Assembly: GCF_902859765.1 (NCBI RefSeq)
Contig: NZ_CADIJV010000023.1
Span: 35,622 to 99,621, forward strand
Direction: 5' to 3'
Length of the DNA: 64,000 nucleotides
Origin: Achromobacter pulmonis
Lineage (GTDB): Bacteria; Pseudomonadota; Gammaproteobacteria; Burkholderiales; Burkholderiaceae_B
In this document: piece after piece, positions 55,887-64,000 of the stretch
Layout of the letters: each line of letters starts with the position of its first letter
Position numbering within the stretch: the stretch's first letter is position 1
Notes under the pieces: generated by a model
Database searches by the model: none
The model's input: only the letters and a program-made list of their open reading frames with translations
What the model was told of the DNA's origin: nothing
Made by a program: the position numbers and the translations under genes

Positions 55887-55924
55887 GAAAGCTAAGTGAA
55901 AGTTGATAGAAAGAAATGCGAAAG
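55887..55924. repeat. Four GAAAG units spaced exactly 11 bp
   Basis: GAAAG starts at 55887, 55898, 55909 and 55920; spacers are CTAAGT, TTGATA and AAATGC. Two more lie 22 bp apart at 55733 and 55755. Spacing of one helical turn suggests a cooperatively bound protein site. The whole 480-bp stretch 55617-56096 has no gene that I can support. Confidence 0.7.
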
Positions 55925-56096
55925 CGGTCCGGCTGGATCGCCGCGATGCGCCGCGCGGGGGACTTTTCTAGTGTGGCCTGATCGGGTATGTTGCCGGCCG
56001 CTGGCATAAGTGCCGCATTTCCTACCGAATATTGCCGTGTTTCTCACCTTGCGTGAAGAGGCCCGATTCCCCACTGGATGGTTTACGATAGCGCCC

Positions 56097-56543
56097 ATGC
56101 TGCAAGACCTAGACCAACTCGCCGCCCGTATCGGGCAACTGGTGCAACGCACCCGGCAACTGCATGCCGAGCGTGACGCATTGCGCGCGCGCCTGAATGA
56201 ATCAGAAGCCGAGCAGCGTATGCTCAAGCAACGCGTCACCGAGCGCGATGCCGACATCGCCACGCTGCAAAGCAAACTGCAGGACAACGACGGCGCCGTG
56301 ACCGCGATGCTCGAGCAGGCGCAGAAGGCCGAAGCGGCCTTGCGCGAACAGCTTGCGCGCGAGACCGCCGAGCGCCAGTCGCTCGAAGCGCGGTTCTCCG
56401 CCCGCGAAACCGAACTGCAGGGCAACCTGCAGCGCCGCGACACCGAACTACAGCGCTTGCGCGTGGCTGCCGCCTCGGCCCGCGAGCGCATCGACGCCGT
56501 CCTGGCCCGCCTGCCGGGTGCGCCGTCCGGAGAGCAACACTGA
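56097..56543 (+). CDS. Coiled-coil protein upstream of zapA
   Basis: A 148-residue, highly charged protein predicted to be almost all alpha-helical coiled coil, with heptad-like stretches (QLVQRTRQLHAERDALRARL, EADIATLQ-type pattern). Its place directly before zapA, with a TGATG overlap, suggests a TIGR02449/ZapB-like division partner, but I cannot assign a function. The start at 56097 (MLQDLDQLAA) is preferred over a longer frame with a Pro/Phe-rich N-terminus. Confidence 0.75.
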   Translation: MLQDLDQLAARIGQLVQRTRQLHAERDALRARLNESEAEQRMLKQRVTERDADIATLQSKLQDNDGAVTAMLEQAQKAEAALREQLARETAERQSLEARFSARETELQGNLQRRDTELQRLRVAAASARERIDAVLARLPGAPSGEQH

Positions 56544-56854
56544 TGGAACGCGTAGATGTAACGATACTCGGGCGCGACTACTCGCTGGCATGCTCGGCCG
56601 AGGAAAAGCCCACGCTGCTGGCCGCCGTGCGTCATGTCGATCAGCTCATGCTGCGTATCCAGGGTTCCGGCAAGGTCTCCAGCAACGAGCGCATCGCCGT
56701 GATGGCCGCGCTGCAAGTGGCGGGGGAATTGCTAGCGATGAAAGCGCCGGATGGTCCGCTGGGCGGTTTGGCGGTCGGCGACTTCAAGCGTAGAATCGAG
56801 GACATGAACGCAGTCCTGGATGATGCCCTGTCAGGGCAAGAAAAGCTGCTCTGA
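56543..56854 (+). CDS. zapA: Cell division protein ZapA
   Basis: A 103-residue ZapA. N-terminal motif RVDVTILGRDYSLACS with EEKPTLLAAVRHVDQLM, then a C-terminal coiled coil. It bundles FtsZ at midcell. Its ATG overlaps the stop of the coiled-coil gene. 6S RNA follows about 36 bp downstream, an arrangement conserved in proteobacteria. Confidence 0.92.
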   Translation: MERVDVTILGRDYSLACSAEEKPTLLAAVRHVDQLMLRIQGSGKVSSNERIAVMAALQVAGELLAMKAPDGPLGGLAVGDFKRRIEDMNAVLDDALSGQEKLL

Positions 56855-56889
56855 CGTTCATACGCAGTTTTCACCACAGATTTTTCAGT

Positions 56890-57080
56890 TTGTCCCTGCC
56901 GTGTCCGTGACCTGGCCATACATTCTCTGAACCTATGTCTTATGGCATATTGGTTGCGGGAGTGCAGAGCTGGAGCGATTGTCTCTCGTAGACGAACCCG
57001 ACGCTCTTCGGAACGCGACCACCTTGAACCTCAGGGTTCGAGATGCCGGCCTTGACGGCACAGGCGGGGCATCTTTCCCA
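56890..57080 (+). ncRNA. ssrS: 6S RNA
   Basis: The region downstream of zapA carries the conserved 3' part of 6S RNA: ACCTTGAACCTCAGGGTTC, then a Gly-rich arm and CAGGCGGGGCATCTTT, very like the E. coli 6S end (ACCTTGAACCAAGGGTTCAAGG, ... GGCGGCATCT). The 5' CCCTGCC-GTGTCC strand (about 56894-56906) can pair with GGCACAGGCGGGG (about 57057-57069) to form the closing stem around a large internal bubble. 6S RNA mimics an open promoter and binds sigma70 RNA polymerase. Ends are approximate. Confidence 0.85.
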
Positions 57081-57150
57081 GCGGGCCTGCCACGAGCGCA
57101 GGTCCGCGTCGGGCGCGTCCCCCCATCGTCCTCCCTCATAGGACCAGTCC

Positions 57151-57921
57151 ATGTCGAAATCCCCCGTTTTTTCGCTGACCAAACTTGGCGCGGCGTGCGC
57201 GACCGTGGCCGCGCTTTCCCTGACGCAGCCCGTCTTCGCGCAGACCCAGGCGCCGGCTCCCGCCGCGGCGGAGTCCGCGGCCAATCGCTCGCCGGAACTG
57301 ACCCTGCAGGCCACCGCATCCTCCGAGGTCAAGCAGGACACGGTACGCATTTCGCTGTCGGCCGAAGTCGAAGCGGCGGACCAGCCCACCGCCGGCAAGA
57401 AGCTGACCGAGATGCTGGAAGACGTGGTCAAGCGCGCACGCGACACCAAGGGGGTCGAAGTGCGCACCGGCAGCGTCAACGTCTGGCCCAATACCATCAG
57501 CAGCAGCAAGGGCAAGACCAGCACCACCTGGCGCGGCCAGGGCGAAGTGATTCTCGAATCCAAGGATTTCGCGGCCGCCGCCGCGCTGGCGTCCAAGCTG
57601 TCCGACAAGACCGCTATTTCCAATATCAGCTTCTCGCTGTCGCGCGCCGTGCGCGATGCCGAGGAACGCAAGCTGCTCAAGGAAGCCGCCCAGGCGTTCA
57701 AGGAGCGCGCGCTGGCCGCCGCCAACGCTTTCGGTTTCTCGGGCTACCGCCTGAGCAAGCTCGAACTGGGCGGCGCCGGCGGCGTCACGCCGATGCCGCG
57801 CATGATGAACGCGATGGCCAAGGACGCGTCGGGTGGCGCCGGCTTCAGCGCCGACGTTCCCCTGGAGTCGGGGAACGTCACGGTCAGCATTTCGGTCAAC
57901 GGGACGATCGTTTTGCAGTAA
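57151..57921 (+). CDS. Periplasmic SIMPL domain protein (DUF541)
   Basis: A 256-residue exported protein. The signal peptide is cleaved after AQA or VFA (about residue 30), and the rest is a SIMPL/DUF541 domain with [20 protein letters not shown] and [10 protein letters not shown] at the C-terminus. Function unsettled; relatives may protect against oxidants. It overlaps the 3' end of convergent lgt by 26 bp. Confidence 0.88.
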   Translation: MSKSPVFSLTKLGAACATVAALSLTQPVFAQTQAPAPAAAESAANRSPELTLQATASSEVKQDTVRISLSAEVEAADQPTAGKKLTEMLEDVVKRARDTKGVEVRTGSVNVWPNTISSSKGKTSTTWRGQGEVILESKDFAAAAALASKLSDKTAISNISFSLSRAVRDAEERKLLKEAAQAFKERALAAANAFGFSGYRLSKLELGGAGGVTPMPRMMNAMAKDASGGAGFSADVPLESGNVTVSISVNGTIVLQ

Positions 57922-58684
57922 GCACAAACATGATGGCGCCCAGGACGACCATCGGCAGGGACAGCCACTGTCCCATGCTCAACCCGCCCGCGAGCAGGCC
58001 CAGGAAGTTGTCCGGCTCGCGGGTGAATTCCACCAGGAAGCGGAACGTTCCGTAGCCCATCAGGAAAACCGCGCTTACCTGGCCCTGGGGGCGCGGCTTG
58101 CTCGAGAACCACCACATCAGCGCGAACAGCACGATGCCTTCCAGGCCCAGCTCATACAGTTGCGACGGATGACGCGGGATGCCATCGCCGCTGCTCGGGA
58201 ACACCATTGCCCACGGCACGTCGGTCGGACGGCCCCACAGTTCGCCGTTGATGAAATTGCCCAGGCGGCCAAAGCCCAGTCCCAGCGGAATCAAGGGCGC
58301 GATGAAATCACTAAAGGCGAAAAAGGGCAGGCGCTTCTTGCGGGCGAACAGCAGCATCACCACGATCACGCCGATCAACCCGCCGTGGAACGACATACCG
58401 CCCTCCCACAGGTAGGCCACTTCCAGCGGATGCGCCAGGTAGTAGCCCGGCTTGTAGAGCAGCACGTAACCCAGTCGTCCGCCCAGCACCACGCCCAGCA
58501 CGCTGTAGAAGATCAGGTCTTCCAGGTCGCGCACGTTCAGAGTGGTGGTGTGGCCGCTGGTGATGCGGTAGCGGCCCAGCAGGTACACCAGGGCAAAGCC
58601 CACCAGGTACATCAGTCCGTACCAATGGATGGACAAAGGCCCGATCTGCAGGGCAATGGGGTCGAATTTGGGATATTGCAGCAT
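57896..58684 (-). CDS. lgt: Prolipoprotein diacylglyceryl transferase
   Basis: A 262-residue inner-membrane enzyme that adds diacylglycerol to the lipobox Cys of lipoproteins. The signature [20 protein letters not shown] is present, as are [18 protein letters not shown] and [11 protein letters not shown]. The start at 58684 gives the common N-terminus ([20 protein letters not shown]). It is divergent from ilvD by 181 bp. Confidence 0.96.
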   Translation of the reverse strand: MLQYPKFDPIALQIGPLSIHWYGLMYLVGFALVYLLGRYRITSGHTTTLNVRDLEDLIFYSVLGVVLGGRLGYVLLYKPGYYLAHPLEVAYLWEGGMSFHGGLIGVIVVMLLFARKKRLPFFAFSDFIAPLIPLGLGFGRLGNFINGELWGRPTDVPWAMVFPSSGDGIPRHPSQLYELGLEGIVLFALMWWFSSKPRPQGQVSAVFLMGYGTFRFLVEFTREPDNFLGLLAGGLSMGQWLSLPMVVLGAIMFVLTAKRSSR

Positions 58685-58865
58685 GTTCCGCCCGACACAA
58701 TGAAGTTGAATGATAATAACCGGCAAGCCCTGCGATAGATCGACAGGCGAGGCGCTCGCCCTTGAATGCCGATGTATCCCGAGACTCGCCCGCGAGCGAG
58801 CTGGCCACCCACCCGGGCGCGATCGCCATGTCCGCGCCCTGACGGCCGACAGGAGACAACAGACC

Positions 58866-60534
<1,669 letters not shown>

Positions 60535-60551
<17 letters not shown>

Positions 60552-60870
60552 TCTGTTGGCGGTCGCCGCCAGCCTGTTGGCCGCTGGCGCGGCGCAGGCG
60601 CAAACCACCGGCCTGGAACTGGCCAAGAGCAAGGCCTGCATGGCCTGTCACCAGGTCGACGTCAAGCGCGTCGGCCCGCCCTTGGCCAGCGTGGCCGAGC
60701 GCTATGCCGGGCAGGGCGATGCCATGGTGGATTATCTGGCCGGCAAGATCCGCAGCGGGGGGCGCGGCACCTGGGGTGCGGTGCCCATGCCGGCGCAAAC
60801 CCATGTCAGTCCGGAAGATGCCCGTCTGTTGGCCGAATGGATTCTGTCGCTGGCGCCAGCGAAGAAGTAG
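60535..60870 (+). CDS. Monohaem c-type cytochrome
   Basis: A 111-residue periplasmic cytochrome. After a signal peptide (cleaved near AQA, residue 22), CMACH (residues 35-39) binds haem and Met85 (VPMP) is the probable sixth ligand; total pattern matches cytochrome c551/c553-like carriers. It overlaps ilvD, so expression is linked to branched-chain amino-acid synthesis, which is odd for a respiratory carrier. Msr A follows 38 bp on. Confidence 0.88.
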
Positions 60871-60908
60871 TCGTATCGTCTCTGGAAAGATTCAGGAAAG
60901 GAATGGTC

Positions 60909-61463
60909 ATGGCAGAACAACCCTCCCCGGGCAATGAGGTCGCCGTCCTCGGCGGCGGCTGTTTCTGGTGCGTCGAGGCGGTCTTTACCGACCTGCGCGG
61001 CGTCAAGAGCGTGCTGCCCGGCTACAGCGGCGGACACGTCGACAACCCCAGCTACGAACAGGTCTGCGGCAAGGACACCGGCCACATCGAAGTGGCGCGC
61101 GTCGAATTCGACCCGGCCGAACTGTCCTACAGCGACCTGCTGCGCGTGTTCTTCGCCACCCACGACCCGACCACCCCGGGCCGCCAGGGCAATGACGTCG
61201 GCCCGCAGTACGAGTCGGCCATCTTCTGGCAGAACGACACCCAGCGCGCGCAGGCCGAAGCCGTCATCGCCGAGGTCGAGGCGCAGAAGGTCTACGACGC
61301 GCCCATCGTCACCAAGTTGCTGGCGCCCGCGCACTTCTGGCAGGCCGAGGACTATCACCGCGATTATTTCGCCCTGCATCCCGAGCAGGGCTATTGCCAG
61401 TTCGTGATCGCGCCCAAGGTCGCCAAGTTCCGCAAGCAGTTCCAGGATCGCCTGAAGAAATAA
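60909..61463 (+). CDS. msrA: Peptide methionine sulfoxide reductase MsrA
   Basis: A 184-residue repair enzyme. The catalytic GGCFWC motif has Cys18, and GNDVGPQYESAIF, with the YHRDYF region, is typical of MsrA. It reduces methionine-S-sulfoxide in proteins. The start at 60909 (MAEQP) or 60903 (two residues longer) cannot be fully resolved; AGGAAAGGA precedes both. It is downstream of ilvD and the cytochrome gene. Confidence 0.94.
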   Translation: MAEQPSPGNEVAVLGGGCFWCVEAVFTDLRGVKSVLPGYSGGHVDNPSYEQVCGKDTGHIEVARVEFDPAELSYSDLLRVFFATHDPTTPGRQGNDVGPQYESAIFWQNDTQRAQAEAVIAEVEAQKVYDAPIVTKLLAPAHFWQAEDYHRDYFALHPEQGYCQFVIAPKVAKFRKQFQDRLKK

Positions 61464-61471
61464 GGCAGGCG

Positions 61472-61500
61472 AAAAAAAACCTCGCGCCAAGCGAGGTTTC
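61472..61500 (-). terminator. Intrinsic terminator of hpd, between msrA and hpd
   Basis: AAACCTCGC (61478-61486) and GCGAGGTTT (61492-61500) form a 9-bp stem. On the minus strand it is followed by eight T, so it ends hpd transcripts; on the plus strand the T tail is only three bases. Confidence 0.85.
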
Positions 61501-61547
61501 AAGCCCAGCGCCGGACACATGAGTACCGGCGCGGGAGGGGGAAGCGG

Positions 61548-62660
61548 TCAGTCGACGGCTTTCACCACGCCACGGCGCATCTGGTCCAGTTCGATGGACT
61601 CGAACAGCGCCTTGAAATTGCCTTCGCCGAAACCGTCGTTGCCCTTGCGCTGGATGATCTCGAAGAAGATCGGGCCGATCTGGTTCTCGGTGAAGATCTG
61701 CAGCAGCAGGCCGCCGTCGGGGGCGCCATCCAGCAAGATGCGGTTCTTCTGCAGGCGCTGCACGTCTTCGCCATGGTTGGGCAGGCGGCGGTCCAGCAGC
61801 TCGTAGTAGGTCTCCGGCGTATCCAGGAACACCACGCCGTTGGCGCGCAGCGCCTCGATCGTGCTGTAGATGTCCTCGGTGGCCATGGCGATGTGCTGGA
61901 TGCCTTCGCCGCGGTACAGGTCCAGGTACTCCTGGATCTGGCCCTTTTCTTCCGTGCCTTCCTCGTTGATGGGAATGCGAATGTTGCCGCACGGCGAGGT
62001 CATGGCCTTGGACTTCACGCCCGTCACCTTGCCCTCGATGTCGAAGTAGCGCACCTCGCGGAAGTTGAACAGGCGCTCGTAGAATTCCGACCATTCCGCC
62101 ATGCGGCCCTTGTGCACATTGTGCGTCAGGTGGTCCACCAGCGTCAGGCCGGCGCCGCGGTGGTTCAGGTCGGCCTGCGCGTTCTGCGGATCCACCGGCA
62201 CGAAGTCGACGTCATAGATGCTGATGTCACCAATGCCGCCGTGGCCTTCCTTGCCATTCCAGCGGTCCACCAGGTAGATCAGCGAGTCGCCGATGCCCTT
62301 GATGGCGGGGATGTTCAGTTCCATCGGGCCGCTATGCGAGTCGAAACCCCAGGCGCCCAGTTCCAGCGCGCGCTTATACGCGGCGGCGGCGTCCTGCACG
62401 CGAAAGCCGATCGCACAGATCGACGGGCCATGCAGGCGGGCGAAACGTTGCGCGAAGGAATCGGGTTCGGCGTTGATCAGGAAATTCACGCCGCCCTGGC
62501 GGTACAGCGTCACGTCCTTGTGGCGGTGCTTGGCGATTGCCTTGAAGCCCAGCAGTTCGAACACCTTGCGCAGCGCGGCGGGGTCCGGCGCGGCATATTC
62601 GATGAATTCGAACCCGGCGGTGCCCATCGGGTTGTCCCAGGGTTGGAAAGCGCTGCTCAT
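61548..62660 (-). CDS. hpd: 4-hydroxyphenylpyruvate dioxygenase
   Basis: A 370-residue Fe(II) dioxygenase that converts 4-hydroxyphenylpyruvate to homogentisate in tyrosine degradation. The metal ligands are in LVDHLTHNV (His), IQHIAM (His) and FFEIIQR (Glu), with the C-terminal [15 protein letters not shown] typical of HPPD. It is divergent from an Lrp-family gene with a palindrome in between. Confidence 0.95.
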   Translation of the reverse strand: MSSAFQPWDNPMGTAGFEFIEYAAPDPAALRKVFELLGFKAIAKHRHKDVTLYRQGGVNFLINAEPDSFAQRFARLHGPSICAIGFRVQDAAAAYKRALELGAWGFDSHSGPMELNIPAIKGIGDSLIYLVDRWNGKEGHGGIGDISIYDVDFVPVDPQNAQADLNHRGAGLTLVDHLTHNVHKGRMAEWSEFYERLFNFREVRYFDIEGKVTGVKSKAMTSPCGNIRIPINEEGTEEKGQIQEYLDLYRGEGIQHIAMATEDIYSTIEALRANGVVFLDTPETYYELLDRRLPNHGEDVQRLQKNRILLDGAPDGGLLLQIFTENQIGPIFFEIIQRKGNDGFGEGNFKALFESIELDQMRRGVVKAVD

Positions 62661-62777
62661 GTGTCTGCTCCCTTGCGTCGTTGTAGAGGCGACTTGTCGT
62701 TCAAGTCTAGGATGAAGATTGTAGGGAGGAAAGGCAGGCAGACAATTGCAAACATGTCGCGAAAGTGGCCTGATTGA

Positions 62778-62790
62778 GCAATAATATTGC
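62778..62790. promoter_or_regulatory. Operator-like palindrome between hpd and Lrp gene
   Basis: GCAATAATATTGC is a perfect inverted repeat with a 1-bp centre. Placed 26 bp before the Lrp gene start, it is a good candidate for autoregulation or control of hpd by that regulator. Confidence 0.5.
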
Positions 62791-62816
62791 CGAAGATAAA
62801 AAATATGGGGCTGAAA

Positions 62817-63293
62817 ATGTCTGACATAGAGCTGGATAGGACAGATCTAAGGATCCTGGCCGAATTGCAACGGGATGGCCGCCTGAGCAACCAGGAACTG
62901 GCCGATCGCGTCTCCCTGTCGCCCAGCCCCTGCCTGCGCCGGGTGCGGCGGCTGGAAGAGAAGGGCTTCATCAAGAAATACGTGGCGCTGATCGACGCCG
63001 AGAAGGTCGGGCTGGGCCTGCTGGCCTACGTCAACATCCGCCTGAATAAACACAGCGGTTCCAGCCACGCGCCCATGAGCGACTTCGCCCGCGACGTCCA
63101 GCTCTGGCCCGAGGTAGTCGAGTGCTACGCCATGTCCGGCGACATGGACTACCTGTTGCGTATCCAGGTCGCCGACCTGGCGCATTTCTCGCGGTTCGCC
63201 ATGGACACCTTGATGCGCCATCCCGCGGTGGTGGATATGCGGTCGTTCTTCGCGCTTCAGCAGATCAAGGAAACCACCGAGCTGCGACTGTAG
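62817..63293 (+). CDS. Lrp/AsnC family regulator, divergent from hpd
   Basis: A 158-residue Lrp-family protein: helix-turn-helix ([36 protein letters not shown]) and RAM domain ([19 protein letters not shown]). It likely regulates the divergent hpd gene and so tyrosine breakdown, by the common Lrp/hpd pairing. Start at 62817 is the closest ATG to the domain; two in-frame ATGs lie 12 and 30 bp upstream. Confidence 0.9.
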   Translation: MSDIELDRTDLRILAELQRDGRLSNQELADRVSLSPSPCLRRVRRLEEKGFIKKYVALIDAEKVGLGLLAYVNIRLNKHSGSSHAPMSDFARDVQLWPEVVECYAMSGDMDYLLRIQVADLAHFSRFAMDTLMRHPAVVDMRSFFALQQIKETTELRL

Positions 63294-63324
63294 CGGAAAT
63301 GGGGGGAGGCCCGCGTCTGCAGCG

Positions 63325-63537
63325 CTCTCTGTATATAGGAGAGGGCTGCGGGAGGCGGAAGAGGCGGGTGTGCCCTCTATATATAAGAGTAGAGGCTGTT
63401 TCCCAATGGATAGCGGCAGTCTCTACATATAGATATTGCGTGCAGAGGGGCCGCCTATCAGCGAGCAGGCCGAAATCCAGGGCCACGTAGGGGGCGGCAA
63501 ATATCGCGGCTGTCTCTACCCTCTATATAGAGAGAGG
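63325..63537. repeat. Four spaced TATATA-centred palindromic units
   Basis: Units at about 63325-63344, 63373-63395, 63421-63450 and 63511-63537 share CTCT...TATA...AGAG. The last contains the perfect palindrome CTCTATATAGAG (63521-63532). Centres are near 63335, 63384, 63428 and 63526, roughly 49, 44 and 98 bp apart. Unrecognised. No gene can be supported between 63294 and the window end. Confidence 0.7.
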
Positions 63538-63717
63538 AATGAACTGCGTCAGCCCCGAGGGCGCGACAGGATCGTTGCTCCACTACGGCGCTTCGCTGGA
63601 GGTGCGTCGTAAGGGATGCGCAGGCCCGGTAGCGCAGAGCGGATGCCGCTCGCATGGCAAATAAGGGGTGTGTCCCTGTCAATCATCATCTTTCTGCAAA
63701 ATGCCTGTCATGCTGGC

Positions 63718-63745
63718 GTGACAAGCCGAAATTCTGTGCTATAGT
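63718..63745 (+). promoter_or_regulatory. Strong sigma70-type promoter, first of two
   Basis: GTGACA (63718-63723), 16 bp, TATAGT (63740-63745), with TGC before the -10 box (extended -10). It directs transcription to the right, out of the window, with no coding gene in between. Confidence 0.6.
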
Positions 63746-63925
63746 CTCGCTCCTTCGCAGTTCAAGCAGTTTTGTTGAGCGGCGGGGCCAGGCAAGTGCA
63801 ACGGATTCGAAGGCTACGGCAAGCGGGTTTGTCGCAGGGCGGCAAGGCGGTGGGTCAGTGATGATTCTCTCGAACCGGCGGTCAGCGAGTTTTGCGTAAG
63901 TCGGTGCAAATCAGGCAGAAGCCAG

Positions 63926-63955
63926 TTGCACGATCTGCAAAAATTGTGCTATAGT
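63926..63955 (+). promoter_or_regulatory. Strong sigma70-type promoter, second of two
   Basis: TTGCAC (63926-63931), 18 bp, TATAGT (63950-63955), again with TGC before the -10 box. The 13-mer TGTGCTATAGTCT is identical to that of the first promoter 210 bp upstream, which points to a tandem promoter of a stable-RNA or highly expressed operon beyond the window. Confidence 0.6.
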
Positions 63956-64000
63956 CTTGGGCTTGGCTGGTGACGGCGAATCAGGGTTTACCCGGTAGGG

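Noticed and set aside
63325-63537. CRISPR array at the right end
   Set aside because: Units are short, imperfect palindromes with unequal spacing and no constant repeat.

Overview
The window is a compact, GC-rich (roughly two thirds G+C) chromosomal segment of a beta-proteobacterium. It most resembles the genus Bordetella in the Alcaligenaceae. The reasons are a lipid A glucosamine-modification (lgm) locus, two tripartite tricarboxylate transporter (TctAB) modules of the kind abundant in Bordetella, the ybgC-tolQRAB-pal-cpoB order and the wealth of LysR regulators. The species cannot be fixed from sequence alone. No insertion sequence, prophage, integron or CRISPR array is visible, so this is core chromosome with some strain-variable decay.

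Region by region. 1-5.7 kb: DUF533 protein (cut by the left edge), OsmC, FabI, lytic transglycosylase MltD, glyoxalase II, a methyltransferase and RNase HI. 5.9-11.4 kb: an RND efflux pump (adaptor and permease, no outer-membrane channel), DnaQ, tRNA-Val(CAC) and a tiny membrane protein. 11.5-15.7 kb: YaiI, a coupled small protein, a TAXI-type binding lipoprotein coupled to a GltS glutamate symporter, and a GNAT acetyltransferase. 15.9-19.8 kb: the lgm cluster (ArnC-like glycosyltransferase, ArnT-like transferase, GtrA-like flippase, YdjC-like deacetylase); the ArnT-like gene is frameshifted at a run of seven G. 19.8-28.4 kb: regulator/transporter pairs (LysR/PACE efflux, LysR/LrgAB, MocR/EamA-LysE), a lipoprotein-like hydrolase, a DUF442 protein and a universal stress protein. 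28.6-35.8 kb: a stand-alone EF-G, an EamA exporter with an Lrp regulator, a hydrolase, a YbaK deacylase, and FecE/FecCD-type ABC genes. 35.8-43.0 kb: ybgC-tolQ-tolR-tolA-tolB-pal-cpoB and prolyl-tRNA synthetase. 43.0-48.1 kb: RppH, a TctD/TctE two-component system and TctB/TctA. 48.2-55.6 kb: hydroxyacid dehydrogenase, LysR, azoreductase, a hydroxyisobutyrate-dehydrogenase-like enzyme, a gamma-glutamyltransferase and a second TctBA. 56.1-63.3 kb: a coiled-coil protein, ZapA, 6S RNA, a SIMPL protein, Lgt, IlvD, a cytochrome c, MsrA, HPPD and an Lrp regulator. 63.3-64.0 kb: a gene-free stretch with four spaced TATATA-centred palindromes and two near-identical strong promoters pointing out of the window.

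Many genes are packed with ATGA, TGATG or TAATG junctions (lgmA/lgmB, tolQ/tolR, cpoB/ABC permease, permease/ATPase, gltS/TAXI, coiled-coil/zapA), which points to translational coupling. The envelope is a recurring theme: Tol-Pal, Lgt, MltD, lgm and several efflux systems lie in this one segment. The most interesting points are the frameshifted lgmB, the TAXI-GltS pairing without TRAP permeases, the binding-protein-less FecCD/E genes coupled to tol-pal, an 11-bp phased GAAAG array upstream of the second tctBA, and the unexplained palindrome array at the right end.
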